Below are positions 32,388 to 40,596 of a DNA stretch of 64,000 nucleotides, piece by piece. Below the pieces are notes generated by a model. That model worked only from the letters and a program-made list of their open reading frames with translations. It made no database searches and was not told where the DNA came from. Made by a program: the position numbers and the translations under genes. Source of the stretch: an uncultured Alphaproteobacteria bacterium (GTDB lineage Bacteria; Pseudomonadota; Alphaproteobacteria; CAAHEQ01; UBA3637); assembly GCA_944391565.1 (NCBI GenBank), contig CALXUB010000009.1:1-64000 (forward strand). Reading direction: 5' to 3'. Numbering within the stretch: the stretch's first letter is position 1; every line of letters starts with the position of its first letter.

Positions 32388-32723
32388 TTACGGCCTTTCA
32401 TAGGCAACGGGAACAATTTGCGGTTTGCGCGTCGGTGCCGGCAGTTCTTTCATCGCGACGTCTTCCAATCGAATGATCTGAGCGGGTTTTACCACGGCCA
32501 GTGTTGTATGTGCCTCAATCAAAGCCCGAATACGCTCCGGATCGTTCAGGTGTGACCATTCGGCTTTTAAAACATGAATGGTGCGTTGGTTTCTCAGAAT
32601 GTCATGTTGAAGCGCTGCCAGCTTTTCTTCCTGGTCGATAACCTGATACTTTAAAATAAACATACCGGCCGAAGAGACAAAAGCAAGCAAAACAAAAAAC
32701 ATGTTAAATAAAAAACGTTTCAT
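32388..32723 (-). CDS. ftsL: Cell division protein FtsL
   Basis: 111 residues, identified by position and topology: a short N-terminus, a membrane helix (about 5-25), then a heptad-rich segment (EKLAALQHDILRNQRTIHVLKAEW) and the conserved LNDPERIRALIEAH that marks FtsL-like proteins. Bitopic scaffold binding FtsB and FtsQ. ATGA overlap with rsmH. Confidence 0.9.
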   Translation of the reverse strand: MKRFLFNMFFVLLAFVSSAGMFILKYQVIDQEEKLAALQHDILRNQRTIHVLKAEWSHLNDPERIRALIEAHTTLAVVKPAQIIRLEDVAMKELPAPTRKPQIVPVAYERP

Positions 32724-33631
32724 GCCAGCCTCCTGGCTGCCCGCAATTTGGCAGACCTGGCACGCGGATTGGCGGTCATTTCCGCAGCAGTCGGTATCAC
32801 CGGTTTTTTAGTTAAAAGCTCAAAACTCGGTTTTTCTTTCGTCATGGGCGGTAAATGTTTGTTGGCATTGGGCGTTTGACCGCTTTGCTCCTGGAAAAAA
32901 CGTTTTACAATTCTGTCCTCTAAAGAGTGAAATGATACAACCGCCAAAATACCGTTCGGTTTTAATAAACTTTTGGCGGCTGTCAAAGCGCGTTCCAATT
33001 CTCCCAATTCATCATTTACATATATTCTTAATGCTTGGAAAGTGCGGGTTGCACTGTCAATTTCTCCCGGCTTATGCGGCATGCATTCATGAATGACCTG
33101 AGCCAGCTCCAATGTCGTTTCAAATGGTTTTTCACGGCGTCGTTCGACTATTCTTTTAGCAATCAGACGACTTTTTTTCTCTTCTCCATATTGGAAAATA
33201 ATATCTGCCAACTCGTTTTCTTTGAAGGTATTGACAACCTGAGCTGCCGTCAGCCCAGTTTGTTCCATGCGCATATCCAGCGGGCCGTCTTTTTGAAAAG
33301 AAAAGCCGCGTTCAGGCATGTCAATTTGCATCGAAGAAACACCGATGTCCAGCACAATTCCGTCAACCGCTTGTGGCACCAACTCGGCCATGCGGCCAAA
33401 ACATCCGTGTATCAGTTTCAGGCGCGGCGCATATTTTTTTACAAAAGACTGTCCGGCTTCAATTGCTGTTTCATCCCGATCCAAAGCATAAACGCGAACA
33501 GAGGTGTTTTGATTTAAGAGGCAAGTCGTATAGCCGCCCGCTCCGAACGTGCCGTCCACATAAACCCCGTTATCATGAATTTGAAGGGCTGCCACAGCTT
33601 CGTTCAGCAAAACGGGAATATGGCGGCTCAT
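32720..33631 (-). CDS. rsmH: 16S rRNA (m4C1402) methyltransferase RsmH
   Basis: 303 residues. SAM motif DGTFGAGGYTTCLL, GIVLDIGVSSMQID, and SFHSLEDRIVKRFFQE are canonical. N4-methylates C1402 of 16S rRNA; the 2'-O partner enzyme RsmI is encoded at 44.3 kb. ATGA overlaps with mraZ and ftsL. Confidence 0.97.
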   Translation of the reverse strand: MSRHIPVLLNEAVAALQIHDNGVYVDGTFGAGGYTTCLLNQNTSVRVYALDRDETAIEAGQSFVKKYAPRLKLIHGCFGRMAELVPQAVDGIVLDIGVSSMQIDMPERGFSFQKDGPLDMRMEQTGLTAAQVVNTFKENELADIIFQYGEEKKSRLIAKRIVERRREKPFETTLELAQVIHECMPHKPGEIDSATRTFQALRIYVNDELGELERALTAAKSLLKPNGILAVVSFHSLEDRIVKRFFQEQSGQTPNANKHLPPMTKEKPSFELLTKKPVIPTAAEMTANPRARSAKLRAARRLA

Positions 33632-34101
33632 TCATTTGTCTCCTTTTTCAGGCGGAATGTCAGCGGCCGTGTCTTCATTTTCTCGCGGACTTTTTGTTGT
33701 TCTTTGGCAAACAAGTCCGGATTCCAAATTTGAAAAGTTTTTCCTTTGCCGACAAATAAGGCCGTATCCGTCAATTCAGCATGCTCAATCAGTTTTGGAA
33801 GCAACGTCAGACGTCCCGTGCTGTCCAACGGAAAAACACGGGATTCGGCAAAAATCAGACTGGTCAGGTCGCTTTCTTCTTCGGAAAACATATCATATTG
33901 TTCATAAATTCCTTGGGCCAGAACTTCCAACATGTCTCCGGTCATGCCTTCCAGACAGGGGTGTTTGAACGAAGCATACAAAATCAATTCCGTGTTCATT
34001 TCATCCAACACGGCGCGAAAAGAACCGGGAACCGATACACGTAGTTTGGCATCGATTTTGTTTTGAATGGTATCAAGGAAAAGACAGCTTTTCTTGACCA
34101 T
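33628..34101 (-). CDS. mraZ: Transcriptional regulator MraZ
   Basis: 157 residues from ATG 34101, preceded by AGGGGA. A longer frame to 34161 would run into the operator repeats and has no ribosome site. Two SpoVT/AbrB-like halves each show the DxxxR motif (DAKLR near residue 17, DSTGR near 93). MraZ is the dcw-operon regulator that binds TGGGN direct repeats in front of its own gene; a matching array lies 50-97 bases upstream here. Confidence 0.95.
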   Translation of the reverse strand: MVKKSCLFLDTIQNKIDAKLRVSVPGSFRAVLDEMNTELILYASFKHPCLEGMTGDMLEVLAQGIYEQYDMFSEEESDLTSLIFAESRVFPLDSTGRLTLLPKLIEHAELTDTALFVGKGKTFQIWNPDLFAKEQQKVREKMKTRPLTFRLKKETNE

Positions 34102-34150
34102 GGTGTTCCCCTGTTTTTGTTCGACTCGATTCCTTTTAATTTCCTTCTTA

Positions 34151-34197
34151 TGGGATACCATGGGATGAGATGGGAGTCAATGGGAATCTAACTGGGA
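34151..34197. promoter_or_regulatory. MraZ operator: five TGGGA repeats
   Basis: TGGGA occurs at 34151, 34161, 34171, 34181 and 34193 on the plus strand (TCCCA on the mraZ coding strand). The first four are spaced by exactly 10 bp, one helical turn; the fifth is offset by 12. Established knowledge: MraZ binds TGGGN repeats with 5-base spacers. Five copies would suit multimer binding and autoregulation of the whole dcw operon. Confidence 0.85.
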
Positions 34198-34550
34198 AAT
34201 GAGTCATTTTTTATGTCTTATAAGGGGGATTATCAGAACGAAAAAAGAACAAATAAGCTTTTCCTTTTTTTATAGCTTTAGTTTAATCGATCATCCTCAA
34301 TAAAAGGTTAAGAATGAAAATTTAGTCTATTTCTGCGCTTTTGATAAAAATATGTTTTTAGATAAGATCGATTCGAATCGGAAAAATGTAAAAATCACCT
34401 ATCAAAAAAAGATGGTGCTTAAAAATTAGGCAATTTAAAGACTCTTTTTTAAATTTTTTTCGAGTCGTTCAAGACAAGGCTTTCCGCGCCTTTGCGAGTC
34501 GTATCAGGGAATCTTTGGGGCGACTCGGCAGAAAAAGTTGAATTTTTTTG

Positions 34551-34579
34551 TTGCAGTCCCAAAACCTCATGTTTATAAC
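34551..34579 (+). promoter_or_regulatory. Sigma-70-like promoter for the small RHH-like gene
   Basis: TTGCAG (34551-34556), 17-base spacer, TATAAC (34574-34579), about 38 bases before the start codon at 34617. Confidence 0.5.
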
Positions 34580-34616
34580 AAAGAAAGAAGCGGTTTACTT
34601 TAACAGGGAGAGAAGG

Positions 34617-34823
34617 ATGGCTCGTAAAATAGCGCTCAATGTTGATGACAGATTGTATGCCAAACTGGAAAAGCATGCCCATAAGAATGGGGAAAGCGTT
34701 CAAGATTTTCTAATACAGGCCGTATGTGATGCGCTGGATATGTGGGATGATTTTTATGATAGTGCCGATGCCTTGGAAATGAAAGATCCCCGGCCAAAAG
34801 TTTCTTTCTTTGTCAACAGCTGA
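34617..34823 (+). CDS. Small ribbon-helix-helix-like protein
   Basis: 68 residues from ATG 34617, preceded by GGGAGAGAAGG. MARKIALNVDDRLYAKLEKH then GESVQDFLIQAVCDALD fits a CopG/RHH fold: a beta strand followed by two helices. The C-terminal tail is acidic (WDDFYDSADALEMKD). RHH proteins are usually DNA-binding repressors or antitoxins, but no toxin gene is adjacent; the gene stands alone between its promoter and a terminator. Function unknown. Confidence 0.65.
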   Translation: MARKIALNVDDRLYAKLEKHAHKNGESVQDFLIQAVCDALDMWDDFYDSADALEMKDPRPKVSFFVNS

Positions 34824-34841
34824 TATTTTCGGTTGAACATC

Positions 34842-34866
34842 AAAAGCCCTCCTATGAGGGCTTTTT
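34842..34866 (+). terminator. Rho-independent terminator
   Basis: AAAAGCCCTC, loop CTAT, GAGGGCTTTTT. Ends the RHH-like transcript. Confidence 0.85.
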
Positions 34867-34971
34867 GTTTAAGAACAAGCATGTATCCTCTGCCGTCTGC
34901 ACCGGTGCAGTTTTACTCATATTGCCTTCTTTTTCTAATAGTAAATAAAACAAGAAGGGAGGAAGGGAGCA

Positions 34972-35133
34972 ATGAAGCTTTTTTCTTCGTTTTTTTTATA
35001 TTTTATTAAGGAAAAAGGGTGTATTCTGTCAACGGGAGTTATCTATGAAGGTGTTGAAAAAAATAGGATTAAGTTTACTTTGGATCAGCTTTGCTTTGCC
35101 GGCAGCGGCCATGGACCCTTTCGGTGTGTATGA
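34972..35133 (+). CDS. Possible short leader ORF overlapping the TolC-like start
   Basis: ATG 34972 has a strong purine-rich ribosome site (GGGAGGAAGGGAGC) and opens a 53-codon frame that runs past the TolC-like start codon (35045) in another frame and stops at 35131. The peptide begins MKLFSSFFLYFIKEKG and then looks non-coding. It may be a leader that sets translation of the exporter, or chance. Low confidence. Confidence 0.25.
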   Translation: MKLFSSFFLYFIKEKGCILSTGVIYEGVEKNRIKFTLDQLCFAGSGHGPFRCV

Positions 35134-36394
35134 GCAAAGGGATGAACCATCCTGTCGTACAAAAAGTCTTTCGGAGCCTTTGGACTTGTGGGAAGTGATG
35201 GAAATTGCCGTCTGCCAAAATCCATCATTGAAGGTCAGTTATTTGGCGACAAAAGTTTCGGGAGCCGAGTATGGACAAAGTTTGGCAGCTTATCTCCCCA
35301 GTTTGGACGGAACGGCTTCTTTGACGCAAAGCAATACAAAAGTTGACGGCGGCACGTCCGATGATCAAACGGATGTGGGGGCTTCTCTTTCATTAAACTG
35401 GCTTTTACTGGATTTCGGGGGACGTTCTGCAACGGCGGATCAATTTAAAGCTTATTTGACCAGTGCTTATTACACCTATGACAACAGTCTGCAAACTTTG
35501 CTTTACAATGTTGCCGAAAGCTTCTTCAGCGTTTTATCCGCAGAAGAAAATTACGAGGGATTGCTGGAAAGCGAAAAAGCTTCTCAAAAAGCTTATGAAG
35601 AAGCTTCCAGTCGATTTAACCTCGGATTGGTGCCGCTGTCGGATAAGCTGCAGGCCGAGACGGCTTATGCCCAGGCCAAACTATCATCAACCGTGGCGCA
35701 GAAAGAAATCGCCATTCAGCGTGGAAATTTGGCTCATTTAATGAATTTGCCGCCTTACACGCCGTTAAAACTGAATAGGCGTGACGAAAAAATCCAAGAC
35801 ACGGAAAACGTGGATGAAATTGAAAAGCTGATCGAAAAAGCATTGGCTAACCGGCCCGATTACAAAGCAAGAGAACTCGCTAAAAAAGCGGCTGAGTTGG
35901 ATATCGAAATTGCTCGATCCGACGGATTACCGACGCTGTCCGCCAATGCCGGCGCCGGTGTGGGAGATGATTTGCGTCAAGGTCGGGATACAAAATATAA
36001 CTCATCTGCCGGTTTACGGTTGTCTGTTCCAATTTTTACGGGTTTCCAGCAATCATATAAAATCGGTCAAGCCGTTTATCAGTATGAACAGGCTCAAAAT
36101 GAGCTGACAAGTTTGAAAAACACAATTGAGAATGAAGTTTGGGCAGCCGTTCAGGATTATAAAACCTCTTTTCGGACACATACGATTTCTCAGACGCTTT
36201 TAAAAAGCGCTGAAGAATCGGAACGGGTTGCTTTTGCCTCTTATAAAGTCGGGCGTGTCAATATTCTGACTCTTCTGGACGCTCAGGCTCAGCTGGCCGA
36301 AGCCAGAATTGAGTTCAGTACCAGTTTTTATAATTTTCTGATTGCGAAAAACAATCTGATGCGGGTACTGGGTCAAATGGAGGCGCGTTCTTAG
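35045..36394 (+). CDS. TolC-family outer membrane efflux protein
   Basis: 449 residues. Signal peptide ends in ALPAAA. Two homologous outer-membrane efflux repeats follow: LDLWEVMEIAVCQNPSLK near the start and a second with PTLSANAGAGVGDD, then long helices (QAETAYAQAKLSS; TLLDAQAQLAEARIEF). Forms the outer-membrane channel of the exporter whose adaptor, ATPase and permease follow in the same direction. Forty bases separate it from the adaptor gene. Confidence 0.93.
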   Translation: MKVLKKIGLSLLWISFALPAAAMDPFGVYEQRDEPSCRTKSLSEPLDLWEVMEIAVCQNPSLKVSYLATKVSGAEYGQSLAAYLPSLDGTASLTQSNTKVDGGTSDDQTDVGASLSLNWLLLDFGGRSATADQFKAYLTSAYYTYDNSLQTLLYNVAESFFSVLSAEENYEGLLESEKASQKAYEEASSRFNLGLVPLSDKLQAETAYAQAKLSSTVAQKEIAIQRGNLAHLMNLPPYTPLKLNRRDEKIQDTENVDEIEKLIEKALANRPDYKARELAKKAAELDIEIARSDGLPTLSANAGAGVGDDLRQGRDTKYNSSAGLRLSVPIFTGFQQSYKIGQAVYQYEQAQNELTSLKNTIENEVWAAVQDYKTSFRTHTISQTLLKSAEESERVAFASYKVGRVNILTLLDAQAQLAEARIEFSTSFYNFLIAKNNLMRVLGQMEARS

Positions 36395-36434
36395 GTAATA
36401 CCAAAACGACCGATGAACTAAAGGAGTAAAACGG

Positions 36435-37562
36435 ATGAAAAAAGGATTGATTATTTTGGGGATTGTCGTTCTGTTGGGCGTGGGAGGATATGTTTGGCTG
36501 AAGCCCTCAAGTCGGCTTAACCGCAGTCAATTTGAATTCGTTAAGGTCGAAAAAGGACCGGTTGTTGAAAAAGTGACGGCAACGGGAACGCTGCAGCCCA
36601 TTAACGTTGTCAGTGTAGGAACCCAGGTTTCCGGCATTATTGAAAAAGTATTGGTGGATTATAATGACGAAGTGGAAAAAGGGCAGTTGTTGGCAGAATT
36701 GGATAAATTTCTGTTGAACGAAAGTTTGATGGATAATCAGGCTGCATTGGAACTGGCTCAAAGCAAATATAAAGTTGCTGAAATGAACTATCAACGTTAT
36801 AAGGATTTATATGCGCAAAAGCTGATTGCCAAAGCGGAAATGGAAGATGCGGAAATTTCTTTGGCCACTGCCGAGGCTAATTTAAAAAGCGCACAGGCCG
36901 GTTATAACAAAGCAAAACAAAACATGGATTATGCCAGAATTGAATCCCCCGTTTCCGGAACCGTGCTTTCCAAAGAGGTCGAACAGGGACAAACCGTGGC
37001 CGCTTCTTTTTCAACACCGACATTGTTTCAGATTGCAGAAAACCTGCGTTTGATGCAGATCGAAGCAAACGTCTCCGAAGCCGATATCGGAAAAATTCAG
37101 CAAGGTATGCGTGCCGAATTCACGGTAGATGCTTATCCTGCTGAGATCTTTACGGGAACGGTACAGCAAATACGGTTGAACCCGACCGAGGAACAAAACG
37201 TGGTTATGTATACGGTTATTATTGAGGTCGCCAATGATGATAAAAAATTATTGCCCGGAATGACGGCTTTTGTGACGATTGTGACGGCTGCGAAAGACAA
37301 GGTGCTTCGTATTCCCAACACAACGGTTCAATTTAAACCGAATGCGTTTTTACGTCAACATCTGACAGGGCCGCGCCCGCAGGATGTGCAGCCTTCACAA
37401 GCCGTCGTGTATACTTTTGAAAACGGCGGATTGGTGCCGCATGTCGTTCAAATCGGATTGAGTGATGTGATTTATGCCGAAGTTTTAAAGGGACTGACGG
37501 AAGGGCAGGAAATTATTTCCGAATTTATCTCCGGCGGTTCAAGCGGGGGCTTCAGACGTTAA
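36435..37562 (+). CDS. MacA-like periplasmic adaptor (HlyD family)
   Basis: 375 residues with AAAGGAG upstream. N-terminal membrane anchor (GLIILGIVVLLGVGGYVWL), lipoyl-like domain (GTQVSGIIEKVLVDYNDEV and its partner SPVSGTVLSKEVEQGQ), coiled-coil hairpin (QAALELAQSKYKVAEMNYQR), and beta-barrel and membrane-proximal domains (LRIPNTTVQFKP). Bridges the MacB-type permease and the TolC-like channel. A TAATG junction couples it to the ATPase gene. Confidence 0.92.
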   Translation: MKKGLIILGIVVLLGVGGYVWLKPSSRLNRSQFEFVKVEKGPVVEKVTATGTLQPINVVSVGTQVSGIIEKVLVDYNDEVEKGQLLAELDKFLLNESLMDNQAALELAQSKYKVAEMNYQRYKDLYAQKLIAKAEMEDAEISLATAEANLKSAQAGYNKAKQNMDYARIESPVSGTVLSKEVEQGQTVAASFSTPTLFQIAENLRLMQIEANVSEADIGKIQQGMRAEFTVDAYPAEIFTGTVQQIRLNPTEEQNVVMYTVIIEVANDDKKLLPGMTAFVTIVTAAKDKVLRIPNTTVQFKPNAFLRQHLTGPRPQDVQPSQAVVYTFENGGLVPHVVQIGLSDVIYAEVLKGLTEGQEIISEFISGGSSGGFRR

Positions 37563-38275
37563 TGACAAAACCCGTTGTAGAAGTTAAACACTTAAAAAAA
37601 ACCTACTTTATGCCGGGAGGGTTAAGCCAGCAGGTTTTAAAAGATGTTAACTTTACCATTCATGAAGGTGAGTTTGTTTCCATCATGGGGCATTCCGGTT
37701 CGGGTAAATCAACATTGATGAATATTTTAGGCTGTTTGGACCGACCGACTTCGGGAGAGTATATTTTAGCCGGTCATGCTATTTCTCGGTTAAACGATGA
37801 TGAGCTTGCCGAATTGCGCGGTAAAACGTTGGGCTTTGTGTTTCAAAGTTTTAACCTGTTGATGAAACGCACCATTGCAGACAATGTTTCTTTGCCTCTG
37901 ATTTATCAGGGTTGCGGTAAGAAAGAATGTTATGAGCGCGCCGTGGAAATGATTAAAAAAGTTAAACTGGCCGGTTATCAGGACCGTATTCCCAATCAAT
38001 TATCCGGTGGGATGCAGCAACGTGTTGCCATTGCCAGGGCTCTGATTAACAATCCTAAGATTATTTTAGCAGATGAACCGACCGGTAATTTGGACAGTGG
38101 AACTTCTGATGAGATCATGACTTTTTTCCAAAAACTGAATGAAACCGGAATTACGATTATTTTAGTGACGCATGAAGCGGATGTGGCGCAATATGCCAAG
38201 CGTCTGATTCGAATTGCGGACGGTGTTGTGGAATATGATGGCTCCGTTAAAAAATATATGGAGGAAAAAAAATGA
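37562..38275 (+). CDS. MacB-type ABC transporter ATPase
   Basis: 237 residues. Walker [11 protein letters not shown]-loop VFQSFNLL, signature [15 protein letters not shown], Walker [14 protein letters not shown], switch His in VTHEADVA: a complete MacB/LolD-type ATPase. In canonical MacB the ATPase is fused to the permease; here they are separate, with another gene between. ATGA overlap with the next gene. Confidence 0.95.
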   Translation: MTKPVVEVKHLKKTYFMPGGLSQQVLKDVNFTIHEGEFVSIMGHSGSGKSTLMNILGCLDRPTSGEYILAGHAISRLNDDELAELRGKTLGFVFQSFNLLMKRTIADNVSLPLIYQGCGKKECYERAVEMIKKVKLAGYQDRIPNQLSGGMQQRVAIARALINNPKIILADEPTGNLDSGTSDEIMTFFQKLNETGITIILVTHEADVAQYAKRLIRIADGVVEYDGSVKKYMEEKK

Positions 38276-38961
38276 AAAAAATATTTTTAATGACAACTGG
38301 TTTTATTTTGTTGGCAATGACGGCTCAAGCGCAAACTCGCGCGACACAGCATGTTGTATATGGCGAACATCAGGCAGACATTACCTTAGAGGAGGTGAAC
38401 CAGAATGAAGCCAATCTTTACGTATCAAACCCTCAAGGTTCTGAACAAGCCGTTGTCAATATAAAAAGAACGGAATCAAATGATGTCATTGAGACAACTG
38501 TTTATGACCAAAATACCGGCAAACAGTTGGCTCATCTTTCGGCCAAAGAAGGAGAATATATTGATTCAGTCCAGCAAATGGGCGATACATCCCACGAAAT
38601 TCATTTTAAAAAAACGGGACCAGGTGACAAAGATCTTTCCGGAACAATAAAATACAGCGGAAAAGATGAAAGCATTGATTTTCAATTTTCCAATGGTCAA
38701 GTCGTCGGGACCTTTTCACAAGTCGAAAACGGCATAAAAACTGAAATAACAATCATGTCGGATGGTTCTATGCAAGCTGTTTATTCGGATTATCAAACAA
38801 AAGAAGTCCTTTACAAAGTCGTGGGAACACAGGATTATACTTATTTATACGATAAAGATGGTCATTTGATTGCCGAAGGGACCGAAGACGCACCAAAGAT
38901 TTATGATAAAAAAGCCTATGAAGAATTCAAAAAAATAACGGATGAAGAAGATGATATCTAA
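38272..38961 (+). CDS. Periplasmic protein of unknown function inside the exporter operon
   Basis: 229 residues with a signal peptide ([20 protein letters not shown]). The mature protein is polar, rich in Gly, Asp and Thr, and predicted from its alternating pattern to be beta-rich ([35 protein letters not shown]). No family recognised and no cysteines in the mature part. Its start overlaps the ATPase stop, so it is translated with the transporter, suggesting an accessory or substrate role. Confidence 0.7.
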   Translation: MKKIFLMTTGFILLAMTAQAQTRATQHVVYGEHQADITLEEVNQNEANLYVSNPQGSEQAVVNIKRTESNDVIETTVYDQNTGKQLAHLSAKEGEYIDSVQQMGDTSHEIHFKKTGPGDKDLSGTIKYSGKDESIDFQFSNGQVVGTFSQVENGIKTEITIMSDGSMQAVYSDYQTKEVLYKVVGTQDYTYLYDKDGHLIAEGTEDAPKIYDKKAYEEFKKITDEEDDI

Positions 38962-39048
38962 ACAATCAGGCTTTTGGCTTATTCTGTTTTCTATTTACCC
39001 TTTAAAAAAAGCGCTTTATATGATGCCTTTTGTAAGAAAGAATAAAAA

Positions 39049-40266
39049 ATGTTCAGACTGATTTTTTCAGAAGCTTGGATTTCCATTACCGCCTATAAAA
39101 TGCGGACGTTTTTGACAACGCTTGGCATTATGATCGGTGTGGCAGCCGTTGTGTTGATGGTGGCGGTCGGACAGACAGTTCAAAATGTCATAGATGAAAG
39201 CTTTGAATCTATGGGCGGCAGTTTGCTGATTGTTTTGCCCGGTGCTTCGGTCAGCGGCGGTGTTCGGACGGCGATGGGCAGACCCACCGTCAGTCGGCAG
39301 GATATGGACGCCATGAAAGAACTAAAAGACGTTTTGACGACTTCTTATGCAACGCATGCGACGGTTCAGGCCGTTTACGGAAAAAATAACTGGAATGTGT
39401 CGGCCAGGGGAACAACGCCTGATTATATGACGGTCGGCAACTGGGAAATTGACAAAGGTGTCGGTTTAACTGAACGAGATTTAAAATCGGCGGCGTCTCA
39501 TGTTCTTTTGGGGCAGACGGTTGTGGATGAACTGTTCGGTTTTGAAAATCCGATCGGAAAGATTATTCGGCTGCAAAATATTCCGTTTACGGTTGTCGGC
39601 ACTTTAAAGGCTAAAGGTCCCGGGTTGACCGGCGATGATCAGGATAATCTGATTTTAATGCCTTTTACCACGTTGCGTCAGAAAATCCGCGGAGCGCGTT
39701 TGCCACAGATGGTAAACATCGGTTTCGTTAAGGTTGCCGATGAAAGCAAAATCGAAGCTGTTCAGCAAAGAGTCAGCTATTTGCTCCGAGCTCGGCATCA
39801 TTTGAAAAATGAAGATGAGGATGACTTCACCATTCGCAATATGGCTGAATTAGTCGAACAGGTAAAAAAGGTCGGTTTTTATTTGTCTTTGTTGTTGGCG
39901 GCCATTGCGTCGATTTCTTTGGTCGTTGGTTCCATCGGCATTATGAACATGATGTTGGTTTCCGTGACAGAACGGACGCGCGAAATCGGTACGCGCAAAG
40001 CTTTGGGAGCTCCGAATAGATGGATTATGGTTCAGTTTTTGGTGGAATCTGTTTTAATCTCTTTTATGGGCAGCATGATGGGTTTGTTGATCGGAATCGG
40101 CTTGTCACAGATCGGCGGTGTGGTTTTTGATAAAGATGTTCCTATTTCTTTATGGACGGTTATTATTTCTTTTTCCGTCGCCGTCGTGGTTGGTGTGGCC
40201 TCCGGTTTGTTTCCCGCTGTCAAAGCCATGAAACTGGATCCGATCGAAGCATTGAGATATCAATGA
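39049..40266 (+). CDS. MacB-type ABC transporter permease
   Basis: 405 residues. MacB periplasmic core domain after the first helix (KMRTFLTTLGIMIGVAAVVLM), three C-terminal FtsX-type helices with GSIGIMNMMLVSVTERTREI, GTRKALGA and the final KAMKLDPIEALRY. With the ATPase, adaptor and TolC-like channel it completes a mechanotransmission-type exporter. An 87-base gap separates it from the 229-aa gene. Confidence 0.94.
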   Translation: MFRLIFSEAWISITAYKMRTFLTTLGIMIGVAAVVLMVAVGQTVQNVIDESFESMGGSLLIVLPGASVSGGVRTAMGRPTVSRQDMDAMKELKDVLTTSYATHATVQAVYGKNNWNVSARGTTPDYMTVGNWEIDKGVGLTERDLKSAASHVLLGQTVVDELFGFENPIGKIIRLQNIPFTVVGTLKAKGPGLTGDDQDNLILMPFTTLRQKIRGARLPQMVNIGFVKVADESKIEAVQQRVSYLLRARHHLKNEDEDDFTIRNMAELVEQVKKVGFYLSLLLAAIASISLVVGSIGIMNMMLVSVTERTREIGTRKALGAPNRWIMVQFLVESVLISFMGSMMGLLIGIGLSQIGGVVFDKDVPISLWTVIISFSVAVVVGVASGLFPAVKAMKLDPIEALRYQ

Positions 40267-40596
40267 AAAAATTTTTGTTGAGTTTTAGATTTTTTACCTT
40301 TTTTATCAAAGGACAAACAGATAAGAGAGGTCAAAATATTTGAAAATCGTGTAAAAGCAACTTATCGGGACAGACAAACGCATACGCCTGTCGTGTCCCA
40401 GCCGATAAAGAAACGGTGATTGAGTTGGCGGTTTTTTGCAATACAATCCTGATTTTCTGCCAAGACATGAAAATGATTGCTTTCTTTGTTTGAGATGCCG
40501 TAGCTGTATTTGAATTCCTTTTCAAGAGCACACTTCTTTGTTGCCTTTTATCTGAATTTATGTTATTTTTGGCCATATTTAACAAAGGAGTTTAAA
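40267..40596. other. leuS upstream region with structured element
   Basis: 330 bases without a convincing gene. A long hairpin (CTTATC-GGGACAGAC ... GTC-g-TGTCCC-agcc-GATAAAG) lies at 40361-40410. Its 3' arm GCCGAT can alternatively pair with GTTGGC (40424-40429), which is followed by GGTTTTTT, giving a terminator-like form. This resembles an attenuator but may be chance. A weak promoter (TTGCCT-17-TATTTT) lies near 40540. A minus-strand 84-codon frame there is judged spurious. Confidence 0.3.

Larger units (their letters stand above)
34102..34616. other. Divergent intergenic region between mraZ and the RHH-like gene
   Basis: About 515 bases with no convincing gene. It holds the MraZ operator at one end and a promoter for the plus-strand gene at the other. 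The middle is AT-rich with long T and A runs. A minus-strand reading (34449-34703) there looks spurious. Confidence 0.6.

Noticed and set aside
32387-32416. Longer FtsI start at 32416
   Set aside because: Lies inside ftsL; ATG 32386 directly follows the ftsL stop with a ribosome site.
34102-34161. N-terminal extension of MraZ to 34161
   Set aside because: Would place coding sequence across the TGGGA operator; ATG 34101 has AGGGGA and gives the family's normal length.
40331-40585. Minus-strand 84-codon frame upstream of leuS
   Set aside because: No ribosome site or recognisable domain; overlaps the structured element and the leuS promoter region.
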